DNA of 64,000 nt from Hyphomicrobiales bacterium (GTDB taxonomy: Bacteria > Pseudomonadota > Alphaproteobacteria > Rhizobiales > Rhizobiaceae), in NCBI GenBank assembly GCA_900469345.1, contig UBWZ01000002.1, positions 162,849 through 226,848 on the forward strand. Direction: 5' to 3'. Positions 9,337-18,098 of this stretch are shown in pieces. Under the pieces are notes generated by a model, which ran no database searches, was not told where the DNA came from, and was given only the letters and a program-made list of their open reading frames with translations. Positions within the stretch are counted from its first letter, which is position 1. Each line of letters begins with the position of its first letter. The position numbers and the translations under genes were made by a program.

Positions 9337-9365
9337 TGTTAGCCGCATCATGACGGTTCGTCAAC
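9337..9365 (-). promoter_or_regulatory. Predicted ilvL-ilvB promoter
   Basis: Minus-strand GTTGAC (9365-9360), a 17-bp spacer, then CTAACA (9342-9337). The -35 matches the rhizobial housekeeping pattern CTTGAC at five of six bases and the spacing is exact; the -10 is weaker. The predicted start is near 9330, about 3 nt before the leader-peptide ATG. Upstream sequence to 9538 must also contain the divergent herA promoter. Confidence 0.6.
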
Positions 9366-9538
9366 GCCGCCCTCCGATGAAAATGCCATCTGTCTGATCT
9401 TGCTGCGATCTCGCTGCTAAAACTACCAGTTTCTCTACACCAGTTGTTAAGCAGGAGCGCCCTACAGTCGAAAGGTTCGGCGGATATCGCACCCCGGAGC
9501 CGCCACCCGTATGTCCACCCCAATGATAGGGGCGCCCG

Positions 9539-11620
9539 TTGCTCAACAATGATCTTCACCGCTCGGCCTCGGCAGGCGAACAAGATCGCCGCGACCTTCA
9601 GGCGCGCGGCAACCGCATGCTGGGCCGGGTGGTCTCTTGCAACGGTTCCCATGCCTCGATCCAGGCGATTGCCGACGGCGGCGAAACCGATCTGACCGAA
9701 CTCTGGTCGGTTGGCCGGCTGATTTCCATCAGCGTCGGCAACAACCGGGTCGTTGCCCTGTCCTACTCCATGGCCACCGGCGAGCGTGACTGGGGCGAAG
9801 GCGAGGACAACAAGTTTCACATCGAGGTCGAGCTTCTCGGCGAGGTCAGGGTCGGGCCCGACGGACGCGAAGAGTTCTCAAGCGGCATCTCCCGCTATCC
9901 CTATCTCGGCGCGATCGCCCATCGCATCCGCACAGCCGACCTGTTGCGCATCTACGATGCCGGCAAGAATGATACCTGCGTCGTCGGCAAATTGAGCCAG
10001 GACGAAAGCATCGACGCGGCAATCCATATCCCGTCCATGCTGTCGAAGCATTTCGCCATCGTCGGCTCCACCGGCGTCGGCAAGTCGACGGCGGTCTCCC
10101 TCCTGCTTCACAAGGCGATCGAGGCCGACCCGAAGCTGCGCGTGCTCATCCTCGACCCGCACAACGAATTCGCGGCTGCCTTTCCCGACCATGCGGTCGT
10201 CATCGATACGGATACGCTGGACCTGCCCTTCTGGCTGATGCGGCTCGAAGAGTTCTCGGAAGTCGTCTTCCGCGGCCGCCCACCCGTGGCCGAGGAGCTC
10301 GACATCCTGCGCGACCTCATTCCGGACGCCAAGCGGGCTTTCCGCGGCAGTGATTCGAGCCTCATGCGACGGGCGACGGAAAAGAGCTCGCTGACGGCCG
10401 ATACGCCCGTCCCTTACCGCATGGCCGACCTTCTGGCGCTTGTCGACGAGCGTATTGGCCGCCTCGAAGGCCGGGGCGAAAAACCGTTCCTGCGCGCGCT
10501 CAAGATGCGCATCATGTCGGCGATCAACGATCCGCGCTACCATTTCATGTTCTCCAACAACACGATCAACGACACGATCATGGAGACGATCGCGCACATC
10601 TTCCGCATTCCCGGCGATGACAGGCCTATCTCCACTTTCCAGCTGGCGGGCATCCCGTCGGAGGTGGTCAATTCGGTTGCCTCCGTCCTCTGCCGCATGG
10701 CCTTCGAATTGGCACTGTGGAGCCATGGCGCGATCCACATGCTGGTTGTCTGCGAAGAGGCCCACCGCTACGTCCCTGCCGACCGCGAAACGGGCTTCTT
10801 CCCGACCGTCCAGGCGATTTCGCGCATCGCCAAGGAAGGCCGCAAGTACGGCGTCTCGCTGGGCGTGATCACCCAGCGCCCGGGCGAGCTCGACCAGACC
10901 ATCCTGTCGCAGTGCTCGACGCTGTTTGCGATGCGTCTTTCCAACGAGCGCGACCAGGAGATCATCAAGTCGGCAATTCCCAACTCGTCCATCTCGACCA
11001 CCAGCTTCCTGTCGTCGATCGGCAACGGCGAGGCGATCGCCTTCGGTGAGGCGATTTCGGTGCCGATGCGGATGAAGTTCGCACGGGTCGAGCAGCGTTA
11101 TCTTCCCAAGGCGAACGGCGTTGCCGACAAGGGCAGCGAGGAAACCCCGGACACGGTCGACCTGCGGACTGTCATCGCCCGCATGCGGTCGGCGACGGGA
11201 CCCGATATCTCGTCGTTCCAGCAGAGCTTCTCCGCAGCCAATCCGGCCCCACCGCTCGACGCGTCGGCCGTCTCGACCGATGTCATCAGCGATTTTCCGC
11301 CGGCGGCACCGTCCGAGGTCGACCGTTGGCGCCGGGAAATGCAATCGCCGGAACAGGCGCCGGTGGCGGCCCGGCCGCCCATGCCCAAGCCGCCGCTTGA
11401 GCCCTACAGGCCGGACATGCTGCCGGGTGGCTTCGCTCGCGAGAGCGCGCCGCAGCCGGATCGCTTCGCGGATCTGCGCCGGGAACGGACGACCGAGCCA
11501 GCAGCAGCAGCCCGCCCCGCCGATGCGACGGCCCGACCCAGCCCGCTGCTGCGCCGTGAGGGATCGCTCCGCGATACTCTGCTGAAAAGGCCGCTCTCCA
11601 GCCTCACCGACCGCGACTGA
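9539..11620 (+). CDS. HerA-type hexameric ATPase/translocase (DUF87)
   Basis: A 693-residue FtsK/HerA-family motor. An N-terminal HAS-barrel region (roughly residues 25-120) precedes Walker A GSTGVGKST near residue 178. The acidic LILDPHNEF, Walker B MLVVCEEAHRY and the SNERD arginine-finger region follow. About 150 C-terminal residues are proline-, alanine- and arginine-rich and probably disordered. Bacterial HerA proteins translocate DNA, often with a NurA nuclease, but no nuclease gene is adjacent here. The start is a TTG at 9539, supported by AGGGG about 7 nt upstream and by conservation of LHRSASAGEQDRRDLQARGNRMLGR as judged from remembered relatives; an ATG at 9617 would remove it. Confidence 0.8.
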   Translation: MLNNDLHRSASAGEQDRRDLQARGNRMLGRVVSCNGSHASIQAIADGGETDLTELWSVGRLISISVGNNRVVALSYSMATGERDWGEGEDNKFHIEVELLGEVRVGPDGREEFSSGISRYPYLGAIAHRIRTADLLRIYDAGKNDTCVVGKLSQDESIDAAIHIPSMLSKHFAIVGSTGVGKSTAVSLLLHKAIEADPKLRVLILDPHNEFAAAFPDHAVVIDTDTLDLPFWLMRLEEFSEVVFRGRPPVAEELDILRDLIPDAKRAFRGSDSSLMRRATEKSSLTADTPVPYRMADLLALVDERIGRLEGRGEKPFLRALKMRIMSAINDPRYHFMFSNNTINDTIMETIAHIFRIPGDDRPISTFQLAGIPSEVVNSVASVLCRMAFELALWSHGAIHMLVVCEEAHRYVPADRETGFFPTVQAISRIAKEGRKYGVSLGVITQRPGELDQTILSQCSTLFAMRLSNERDQEIIKSAIPNSSISTTSFLSSIGNGEAIAFGEAISVPMRMKFARVEQRYLPKANGVADKGSEETPDTVDLRTVIARMRSATGPDISSFQQSFSAANPAPPLDASAVSTDVISDFPPAAPSEVDRWRREMQSPEQAPVAARPPMPKPPLEPYRPDMLPGGFARESAPQPDRFADLRRERTTEPAAAARPADATARPSPLLRREGSLRDTLLKRPLSSLTDRD

Positions 11621-11626
11621 GACTGT

Positions 11627-12529
11627 TCAGGCGGCCGGAAACGTGCCGCGCTCCCAGCTATCGTCCATCTGGTTGCGAAACCAGGTCATCTGCCGTTTGG
11701 CATATTGCCGGGTAAGCGCGCTGCAGCGCTCGATCACCTGCGCCCTGCTCATGCGGCCGGCCAGCATGTCGGCGATCTCTCGCACCCCGATCGCCCGCAT
11801 GGCCGGCAGGTCTGGATCGGGATCGAGCGACAGGAGTTGCCCCACCTCCTCCACGGCGCCGTGATCGAGCATCTGCGCAAAGCGCCTGTTGATCCGTTCC
11901 GCGAGAACCTTGCGGTCCGGAAGCACCACGAGTTTGCGCGCCCTCGCGGGATCTATCACCACCGGTCCCTTGCGGTCCTGAAAGGCGCTGATCGGCTGCC
12001 CCGTCTCCTCGAGCACCTCGAGCGCCCTGACAATCCGTTGTCCGTCCCCGGGTTTCAGAATTCCGGCAGCCACAGCATCGCGGCCCGCAAGGTCCGCATG
12101 CAGCGCCTCCGACCCCTCCTCCTTCAGCCGCAACCTGACCCGGCAACGCACCTCCTGCGAGATCTCCGGCATGTCCGAAAGCCCGCCGGCAAGCGCGCGG
12201 AAGTAGAGCCCGGTCCCGCCCACGAACACCGGCATCTTCCCTTGCGCCCTTACCTCCGTGAGCAGACGCGTGACATCCCGCAGCCACTCCCCGGTCGAAT
12301 ATGCCTGAAGCGCGCAGACGTGCCCGTAGAGCCGGTGGGAAATGCCCTCCATGTCTGCTTCCGACGGTCGCGCCGTCAGCAGCCGAAGCGTATCGTAAAC
12401 CTGCATGCTGTCCGCATTGATCACCACGCCGCCCGCCTGCTGCGCAAGACGCAGGGCAAGCGCCGACTTGCCGCTGGCGGTCGGGCCCGTTATCAGGATG
12501 GCATCGAAATTTTCGTCAAGGCTCGTCAT
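11627..12529 (-). CDS. miaA: tRNA dimethylallyltransferase
   Basis: A 300-residue enzyme that adds a dimethylallyl group to A37 of tRNAs reading UNN codons, the first step to ms2i6A. The P-loop GPTASGKSALALRL is at the N-terminus, followed by NADSMQVYDTL, RPSEADMEG and FVGGTGLYFRAL, all typical MiaA signatures; the C-terminal TRQYAKRQMTWFRNQ is the tRNA-binding end. The ATG at 12529 abuts the divergent serB start codon; an upstream ATG at 12559 would overlap serB. It converges with the HerA gene, with 6 bp between stops. Confidence 0.95.
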   Translation of the reverse strand: MTSLDENFDAILITGPTASGKSALALRLAQQAGGVVINADSMQVYDTLRLLTARPSEADMEGISHRLYGHVCALQAYSTGEWLRDVTRLLTEVRAQGKMPVFVGGTGLYFRALAGGLSDMPEISQEVRCRVRLRLKEEGSEALHADLAGRDAVAAGILKPGDGQRIVRALEVLEETGQPISAFQDRKGPVVIDPARARKLVVLPDRKVLAERINRRFAQMLDHGAVEEVGQLLSLDPDPDLPAMRAIGVREIADMLAGRMSRAQVIERCSALTRQYAKRQMTWFRNQMDDSWERGTFPAA

Positions 12530-13420
12530 ATGGCTTTCGTTGCCACGCTTATTGCCCATCCGTCAAATCCGGTTCTGACTGCAACCCTGGGCGAGCGGGC
12601 CGCGGATGCCGTCGACGCGGCCGGGCTCTACTGGCTGGCAGACGGAGTGGCCTGCGATCTCGCCCTGCGCGACGGCGTCGACCTAAACGAGGCGGACGCC
12701 GTGCTCCGCGGATCGATCGGCGACCGGACAATCGATCTGGTGATCCAGGAAGCCGAAACGCGGCGCAAGCAGTTCCTGATCGCGGACATGGATTCGACCA
12801 TGATCGGCCAGGAATGCATCGACGAACTGGCAGACGTGGTCGGCCTCAAGGATCGCGTCTCGGCGATCACGGCGCGCGCCATGAACGGCGAAATTGCCTT
12901 CGAGCCGGCCCTGCGGGAACGGGTCGCGCTTTTGAAGGGCTTGCCCGTCGGCGTTGTCGACGACGTCATCGCCAGCAGGATCACCCTCACCTCCGGCGGC
13001 ATGGAACTGATCGCCACCATGAAGGCGCGTGGCTTTTATACGGCGCTGGTATCGGGCGGCTTTACGGTCTTTACCGAGAGGCTGGCAGCCACCTTAGGCT
13101 TTGACGAGAACAGGGCCAACATCCTCTTGCAGGAGGACGGCATTCTGACCGGCCAGGTCGCCGAACCCATTCTCGGCAAGCAGGCCAAGGTGGATGCGCT
13201 GCTGGATATAACCGCCCGGCTCGGCATCTCGCCGCTCGACGCCATCGCGGTGGGCGACGGCGCAAATGATCTCGGCATGCTGGGCGTCGCTGGCTCCGGA
13301 GTAGCACTTCACGCCAAGCCTGCCGTCGCCGCCGAGGCAAAAATACGCATCGACCACGGCGATCTTACCGCGCTTCTCTATATCCAGGGCTACCGCAAAA
13401 CGGATTTCGTGACCCCATGA
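12530..13420 (+). CDS. serB: Phosphoserine phosphatase
   Basis: A 296-residue HAD-superfamily enzyme that dephosphorylates L-phosphoserine, the last step of serine synthesis. The catalytic motif IADMDSTMIG places the nucleophile at Asp86 and the acid/base at Asp88. Motif II is LVSGGFTVF and motif IV AVGDGANDLGML. An N-terminal ACT-like region of about 75 residues is present, as in other SerB proteins. Start ATG at 12530, with AAGG about 9 nt upstream lying inside miaA. Its last bases overlap the next gene as ATGA. Confidence 0.95.
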   Translation: MAFVATLIAHPSNPVLTATLGERAADAVDAAGLYWLADGVACDLALRDGVDLNEADAVLRGSIGDRTIDLVIQEAETRRKQFLIADMDSTMIGQECIDELADVVGLKDRVSAITARAMNGEIAFEPALRERVALLKGLPVGVVDDVIASRITLTSGGMELIATMKARGFYTALVSGGFTVFTERLAATLGFDENRANILLQEDGILTGQVAEPILGKQAKVDALLDITARLGISPLDAIAVGDGANDLGMLGVAGSGVALHAKPAVAAEAKIRIDHGDLTALLYIQGYRKTDFVTP

Positions 13421-14010
13421 CCGAGCGGAGGATCATCGCCGAAACGCAGCGCCTGGTGCTTCGCAACTGGCTCGACAGTGACCGAGACCTGTTCCGCGAG
13501 ATCAACGCCGATCCAAAGGTGATGGAATTCTTTCCGTTTCGCCGCAGCCATGAAGAGGCAGACGCCTTCCTTGGCCGGTTGAATGCTATGATCGGCGACA
13601 ACGGAATGGGTTTTTACGCGGTAGCGCTGAAGCCGGAAGACGAGCCGCTCGGCTTTTGCGGCCTTTCCTATGCCAACATGCCATCCGTCTTCCCGCAAGA
13701 GACGGTCGAGATCGGCTGGCGGCTGGCCACCCGCTTCTGGGGCCATGGCTATGCCACTGAAGCCGCCAGCGCCCTGCTGGCACTCGCATTCGAGGAAAAG
13801 GAGATCGAAGCTGTCGTCTCCTTCGCCGTCGCTGAAAACCATCGCTCGACAGCCGTTATGCGGCGGCTCGGCATGCATCGCGTGCCAAGCCTAGACTTCG
13901 ACCATCCGCGGGTGCCGGATACGCATCCGCACCTGAAGCAGCATGTCGTCTACGCAGTAACCTGCGACGAATGGAAACGGTCGAAAGCCGACGGTACAGC
14001 GCCGGCCTGA
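13417..14010 (+). CDS. GNAT-family N-acetyltransferase (RimJ/RimL-like)
   Basis: A 197-residue acetyltransferase of the Acetyltransf_3 type. The N-terminal TQRLVLRNW is the usual RimJ-like opening. EIGWRLATRFWGHGYATEAA carries the acetyl-CoA pyrophosphate-binding region, and NHRSTAVMRRLGM is the C-terminal motif. Substrate unknown. The ATG overlaps the serB stop (ATGA at 13417-13420), so it is translationally coupled to serB. It converges with degP, two bases apart. Confidence 0.85.
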   Translation: MTERRIIAETQRLVLRNWLDSDRDLFREINADPKVMEFFPFRRSHEEADAFLGRLNAMIGDNGMGFYAVALKPEDEPLGFCGLSYANMPSVFPQETVEIGWRLATRFWGHGYATEAASALLALAFEEKEIEAVVSFAVAENHRSTAVMRRLGMHRVPSLDFDHPRVPDTHPHLKQHVVYAVTCDEWKRSKADGTAPA

Positions 14011-14012
14011 GA

Positions 14013-15674
14013 TTATTCCAGCGGCAGCGCCACGAACCGCAGATTGCCGGACTTGTCGGCGATCATCACATGCGCGTTGCGACGGCCTTCCGTCTTGAGC
14101 GCTTCCATCTTGTCGGAAACCTCGCCCGGATTTTCCACGAAATCCTGTGCCACCTCGACGATCACCTCGCCGGGCTTCAGGCCCTTTTCGGCAGCCACCG
14201 AGCCGGGATCGATCTTGGTGATCACCACGCCCTCGACGCTCTCGGCAATGCCGAACTCCTTGCGCTGCTCGTCGCCAAGCGTTGCAAGCGTCATGCCGAA
14301 CAGCACCGCGCCGTTCTGATCGGCTTTGCCCTGCTGCTCGTCCGGCGTGCCCTTGCCGTCCGGAGTGCCGCCGCCGTTCTCGGGCGTGGCCGGCTCATCG
14401 TCATCCGGCGTCGCATCTGCCGTGTCTTCCAGCTTGCCGAGCGTGACCTTTACGGTCTGCTGCTTGCCCTCACGCATCACCACCACGTCGACCTGCTTGC
14501 CCACCGGGCTTTCGGCGACAATCCGCGGGAGGTCGCGCATCTCGTTGATCGGCTGTCCGTCGAAGCTCAGAATGGCGTCGCCGGCCTTGATCTCGCCGCT
14601 CTTGATCGGCCCGCCTTCCACGACACCCGAAACCAGCGCCCCGCGCGTCCGGTCGAGCCCGAGGCTTGCGGCCACGTCGTCGGTGACCGGCTGGATTCGC
14701 ACGCCGAGCCAGCCGCGCCGCGTTTCCCCGAATTCGATCAGCTGGTGCACGACGTTTTCGGCGATCTCCGTCGGCACGGCAAAGCCGATGCCGATCGAAC
14801 CGCCGGACGGCGAGATGATCGCCGTATTGATGCCGATCACTTCGCCGCGCATGTTGAACAGCGGGCCGCCGGAATTGCCCTTGTTGATCGCCGCATCCGT
14901 CTGGATGAAGTTGTCGTAGGGGCCGGCATTGATGTTGCGGCCGCGGGCTGAAATGATGCCGAGCGTCACCGACCCGCCAAGTCCGAACGGGTTGCCGATC
15001 GCCATCACCCAGTCGCCGATCCGCATATTGCGCGAATTGCCAAACGGGACGGCCTTCAACGGCGCCTTGGACTGGACCTTGAGGACGGACAGGTCCGTCT
15101 TGGTATCCGTGCCGACAAGCTTTGCCTTGAGCTTGGTGCCGTTCGGGAAGATCACCTCGATATCGTCGGCGCCTTCGATGACGTGGTTGTTGGTGACCAC
15201 GTAGCCGGACGGGTCGATGACGAAACCGGATCCGAGCGACGAGACCTTCTGGTTCTTTCCCTGATTGTCCTTGTCGTCGAAGAAGTCGTCGAAGAATTCC
15301 TCGAACGGAGATCCCTGCTGGATCTGCGGCTGCGGGCCAGCACCCTCGTCCTTGACGCTCTGCGAGGTCGATATGTTGACGACGGCATCCAGCAGGCCTT
15401 CGGCAAGATCCGAGACGGAAGAAGGTCCTGCAGGCACGGCCGCAGCCTTGGGCGAAGGCGGATTGATGCTCGGCGCCGTGGTTGGAGGGACCGGAAGCAT
15501 GCCGCCCGGCGCGATTGCCTCTGGAGCCACCGGCGGGGCCGCCGGGCCCGGTGCCGCAGGAGGAGCCGGCGGTGCCGGCGTCTGCGCGCGCGCACTCAAT
15601 GGCCCACCGAGCAGGGCGAGCGCCGTCCCGACAGCGATCGAACGCTTGAAGGGCGAAAGGGTGGATCTTTCCAT
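14013..15674 (-). CDS. degP: Periplasmic Do-family serine endoprotease (DegP/MucD)
   Basis: A 553-residue HtrA protease and chaperone of the periplasm. An N-terminal signal peptide ends near SARAQ (residue 31), followed by a Pro/Ala-rich linker. The catalytic triad is visible: His164 in TNNHVIEG, Asp194 in TKTDLSVL and Ser268 in GNSGGPL. Two PDZ domains follow, the second after an Asp/Glu/Gly-rich insert around residues 425-450. It follows hflK-hflC, but a terminator at 15842-15873 separates it from hflC, so it probably has its own promoter in the 170 bp upstream. The gene name is by family; MucD/DegQ naming is equally used. Confidence 0.93.
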   Translation of the reverse strand: MERSTLSPFKRSIAVGTALALLGGPLSARAQTPAPPAPPAAPGPAAPPVAPEAIAPGGMLPVPPTTAPSINPPSPKAAAVPAGPSSVSDLAEGLLDAVVNISTSQSVKDEGAGPQPQIQQGSPFEEFFDDFFDDKDNQGKNQKVSSLGSGFVIDPSGYVVTNNHVIEGADDIEVIFPNGTKLKAKLVGTDTKTDLSVLKVQSKAPLKAVPFGNSRNMRIGDWVMAIGNPFGLGGSVTLGIISARGRNINAGPYDNFIQTDAAINKGNSGGPLFNMRGEVIGINTAIISPSGGSIGIGFAVPTEIAENVVHQLIEFGETRRGWLGVRIQPVTDDVAASLGLDRTRGALVSGVVEGGPIKSGEIKAGDAILSFDGQPINEMRDLPRIVAESPVGKQVDVVVMREGKQQTVKVTLGKLEDTADATPDDDEPATPENGGGTPDGKGTPDEQQGKADQNGAVLFGMTLATLGDEQRKEFGIAESVEGVVITKIDPGSVAAEKGLKPGEVIVEVAQDFVENPGEVSDKMEALKTEGRRNAHVMIADKSGNLRFVALPLE

Positions 15675-15841
15675 GTGGCATCCTCGCTATTCGATGGTCA
15701 ACGCCGTCCCGGATGGGTCTCCCGGCAAGCCGCATATCAGCCGCGGAATCGGGCGGAGTTTCGGCAGCCAGCATAGGGTGGAAAGCAGAGAGGGGAAATC
15801 ACCCTTCGCTCTGGCATCCACAGCACATGCACTGCCGACAG

Positions 15842-15873
15842 AAAAAGGCGGAGCGACCGGGGCCGCTCCGCCT
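15842..15873 (-). terminator. Intrinsic terminator after hflC
   Basis: A perfect 10-bp stem, AGGCGGAGCG at 15846-15855 with CGCTCCGCCT at 15864-15873 and an 8-nt loop. Read on the minus strand it is followed by a T-run (complement of 15842-15846). It begins 6 bp past the hflC stop and separates hflKC from degP. Confidence 0.85.
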
Positions 15874-15878
15874 GTGAC

Positions 15879-16853
15879 TTACTGTCCGGCCGGAGCCGAT
15901 GTCGCCGGAGGCGTTGCGGGGGCCGCCGGCGCCGGATTGGCAAGCGCCGGTGCGTTGCTCGGTGCAGTCGCCGTCCCGTCCGCCGAGCGGAAGAAGCGGA
16001 AGAATTCCGAGTCGGGCGACAGAACCATGGTCGTGCCGTTGTCGGCCATCGAGGCCACATAGGCACGCATCGAGCGGTAGAACTCGAAGAAGGCCGGGTC
16101 GCGCTGGAAGGCATCCGCGAAGATGCGGTTGCGCTCGGCATCGCCCTGACCGCGCAGGATTTCAGAATCCCTCTGCGCTTCGGAGACGATCTCGACCACC
16201 TGGCGATCGGCAATCGCGCGCCGCCTCTGGCCGGCTTCGTTACCGCGGGCGCGGATAAGTTCGGCTTCGGCCAGACGTTCGGCCTTCATGCGCTGGAAGG
16301 TCTGCTGCGAGACTTCCTGCGTCAGGTCCGTACGGCGGATCCGCACGTCGCGGATGTTGAGGCCAAGCGTGGCGCCGGCCGCGTTCAGGTCGGAACGGAC
16401 TTCCTGCATCATCGAGGCGCGCTCATTGGAAAGTGCCGAATCGAAGTTACGCAGGCCGTAGACCCGGCGCAGGGCCGCATCGAGGCGGGTGCGCAGCCGG
16501 GACTCGGCGGATTCGCGATCGCCCGACACGGTCTCGCGGAACAGCCGCGGATCGTCGATCGAATAGACGACGAAAGCATCCACCTCGTAGAAGGCGCCGC
16601 CGCGAACCTGGACACGGATGTTGTCGAGATCGAAGCGCAGCGCCCGGTCTTCGACGAACTGCACCCGATCGGCGTCCATGAAGCCGAATGGCAGCTTGAA
16701 GTAGATGCCCGGCTCGCGCTTGACGTCCTGAATTTCGCCGAAGCGCACCACGATCGCCTGTTCGCGTTCGTTCACAACGAAGACGGAGGAATAGACCAGG
16801 AAGAACAGCACCGCGAGAGCGATGAGGAACACGGGGAAACGATTGGAGATCAT
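15879..16853 (-). CDS. hflC: HflC, SPFH-domain FtsH modulator
   Basis: A 324-residue inner-membrane protein. A single N-terminal transmembrane segment (about residues 7-27, FLIALAVLFFLVYSSVFVV) is followed by NEREQAIVVRFGEI and a prohibitin/SPFH domain, then a long helical region rich in Glu, Arg and Ala. HflK and HflC form a large periplasmic cage around the FtsH protease and modulate its activity (family knowledge). The C-terminus ends in an Ala/Pro-rich tail. Its ATG overlaps the hflK stop as ATGA. Confidence 0.95.
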   Translation of the reverse strand: MISNRFPVFLIALAVLFFLVYSSVFVVNEREQAIVVRFGEIQDVKREPGIYFKLPFGFMDADRVQFVEDRALRFDLDNIRVQVRGGAFYEVDAFVVYSIDDPRLFRETVSGDRESAESRLRTRLDAALRRVYGLRNFDSALSNERASMMQEVRSDLNAAGATLGLNIRDVRIRRTDLTQEVSQQTFQRMKAERLAEAELIRARGNEAGQRRRAIADRQVVEIVSEAQRDSEILRGQGDAERNRIFADAFQRDPAFFEFYRSMRAYVASMADNGTTMVLSPDSEFFRFFRSADGTATAPSNAPALANPAPAAPATPPATSAPAGQ

Positions 16854-17965
16854 CGTGTTGCCCCCTGCGCCTGACCGGGCTGGACCCGGTTGAGTTCGGT
16901 CAGCGGAAGATAGGGAACGACGCCCTGCTTGTCGTCGAGAATGATCTTGTTGGAATTCTTCAACACGGCTTCCATGGTTTCTAGGAAGATACGCCGGCGG
17001 GTCACCTCGGGCGCGTTGGCATATTGCGTCTGGATGGAGATGAAGCGCTGTGCCTCACCCTGTGCCTCGTTGACCACGCGGTCCTTGTAGGCCGATGCCT
17101 CTTCGCGAACCTGGGCGCCCTGCCCTCGAGCCTGACCAAGCTTCTGGTTGGCATACTGGTTGGCCTCCTCGACGAAACGGTCTTCGTCCTGCTCGGCACG
17201 CTGCACTTCTTCGAACGCGTCGGCCACTTCGCGCGGCGGTGCGGCGTCCTCGATCGGCACCGCCGTGATGGAAATGCCGGACCCGTAGGTGTCCATCGTC
17301 CCCTGGATGATGTTGCGCACCTCGGTCGACACGCTTTCGCGGTTGTCACGGAAGATATCCTGGGCCGGGCGGCGACCGACGATTTCGCGCATCGCGCTTT
17401 CGGCCACCTGCTGCAGCGTCGCTGCCGGTGTTTCCAGGTTGAAAAGATAAGCCTTGGGGTCGCTGACGGTGAACAGGACCGAGAACTGGACGTTGACGAT
17501 GTTCTGGTCGCCGGTGAGCATCCAGCCGGCATTGGAATTCGAGCCGCGCGGCGCGCCGATATTCTGCTGCTGTTCCGTGACCTTGACGATCTCGACCGAT
17601 TCAAGCGGCCAGAAATGGAAATGCAGGCCCGGCATAGAGATCTCGTCCTTCGGCCGGCCGAAACGAAGCTCTACGCCGCGCTCGTCAGGCTGGACCGTGT
17701 AGACGGACTGGAACACCAGGAAAGCCGCGATGACCAGAAGAACGACGACAGAAGCGCCGCCGTTGAAACCGCCTGGCAGTACGCCCCGGAGTCGGTCCTG
17801 GCTGCGCCGGATGATGTCTTCCAGATCGGGCGGGCCACCATTGCCGCCGCCGCCGCGTGGCCGGTTCGGTCCCTGACCCCATGGGCCCTGATTGTTACCG
17901 CCGCCGCCACCGCTGCTGCCACCGCCGCCCCAAGGACCGCCGCCATTCTGATTGCTCCAGGGCAT
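16850..17965 (-). CDS. hflK: HflK, SPFH-domain FtsH modulator
   Basis: A 371-residue partner of HflC. The first 45 residues are extremely Gly/Asn-rich (GGGPWGGGGSSGGGGGNNQG), as usual for HflK. One transmembrane segment (ASVVVLLVIAAFLVFQSVYTV, about residues 68-88) leads to the SPFH domain beginning PDERGVELRFG. The C-terminus carries the coiled-coil cage segment (EVQRAEQDEDRFVEEANQYA region). It is the promoter-proximal gene of hflKC, with a good rhizobial-type promoter at 18030-18058. Confidence 0.95.
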   Translation of the reverse strand: MPWSNQNGGGPWGGGGSSGGGGGNNQGPWGQGPNRPRGGGGNGGPPDLEDIIRRSQDRLRGVLPGGFNGGASVVVLLVIAAFLVFQSVYTVQPDERGVELRFGRPKDEISMPGLHFHFWPLESVEIVKVTEQQQNIGAPRGSNSNAGWMLTGDQNIVNVQFSVLFTVSDPKAYLFNLETPAATLQQVAESAMREIVGRRPAQDIFRDNRESVSTEVRNIIQGTMDTYGSGISITAVPIEDAAPPREVADAFEEVQRAEQDEDRFVEEANQYANQKLGQARGQGAQVREEASAYKDRVVNEAQGEAQRFISIQTQYANAPEVTRRRIFLETMEAVLKNSNKIILDDKQGVVPYLPLTELNRVQPGQAQGATR

Positions 17966-18029
17966 CCAAACCTCTTTGTTATTGCCACTCCCGCGCCGGC
18001 GCTCCTTGTTCCAGGGTCCAGCCTTGCCG

Positions 18030-18058
18030 TTATAGGTATCACGCGGGCGGCTTTCAAC
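18030..18058 (-). promoter_or_regulatory. Predicted hflK promoter
   Basis: Minus-strand GTTGAA (18058-18053), 17-bp spacer, CTATAA (18035-18030). This is close to the rhizobial CTTGAC-N17-CTATAT consensus with exact spacing. It lies about 65 bp before the hflK ATG and downstream of folA on the same strand. Confidence 0.6.
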
Positions 18059-18098
18059 GCGACCTCAATAACTTCACGGTGTTTGGTAACGAAATGGC

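Noticed and set aside
9511..9552. ATG at 9511 as the herA start
   Set aside because: Its frame ends at TGA after 13 codons and is not the HerA frame; the TTG at 9539 has a good ribosome-binding site.
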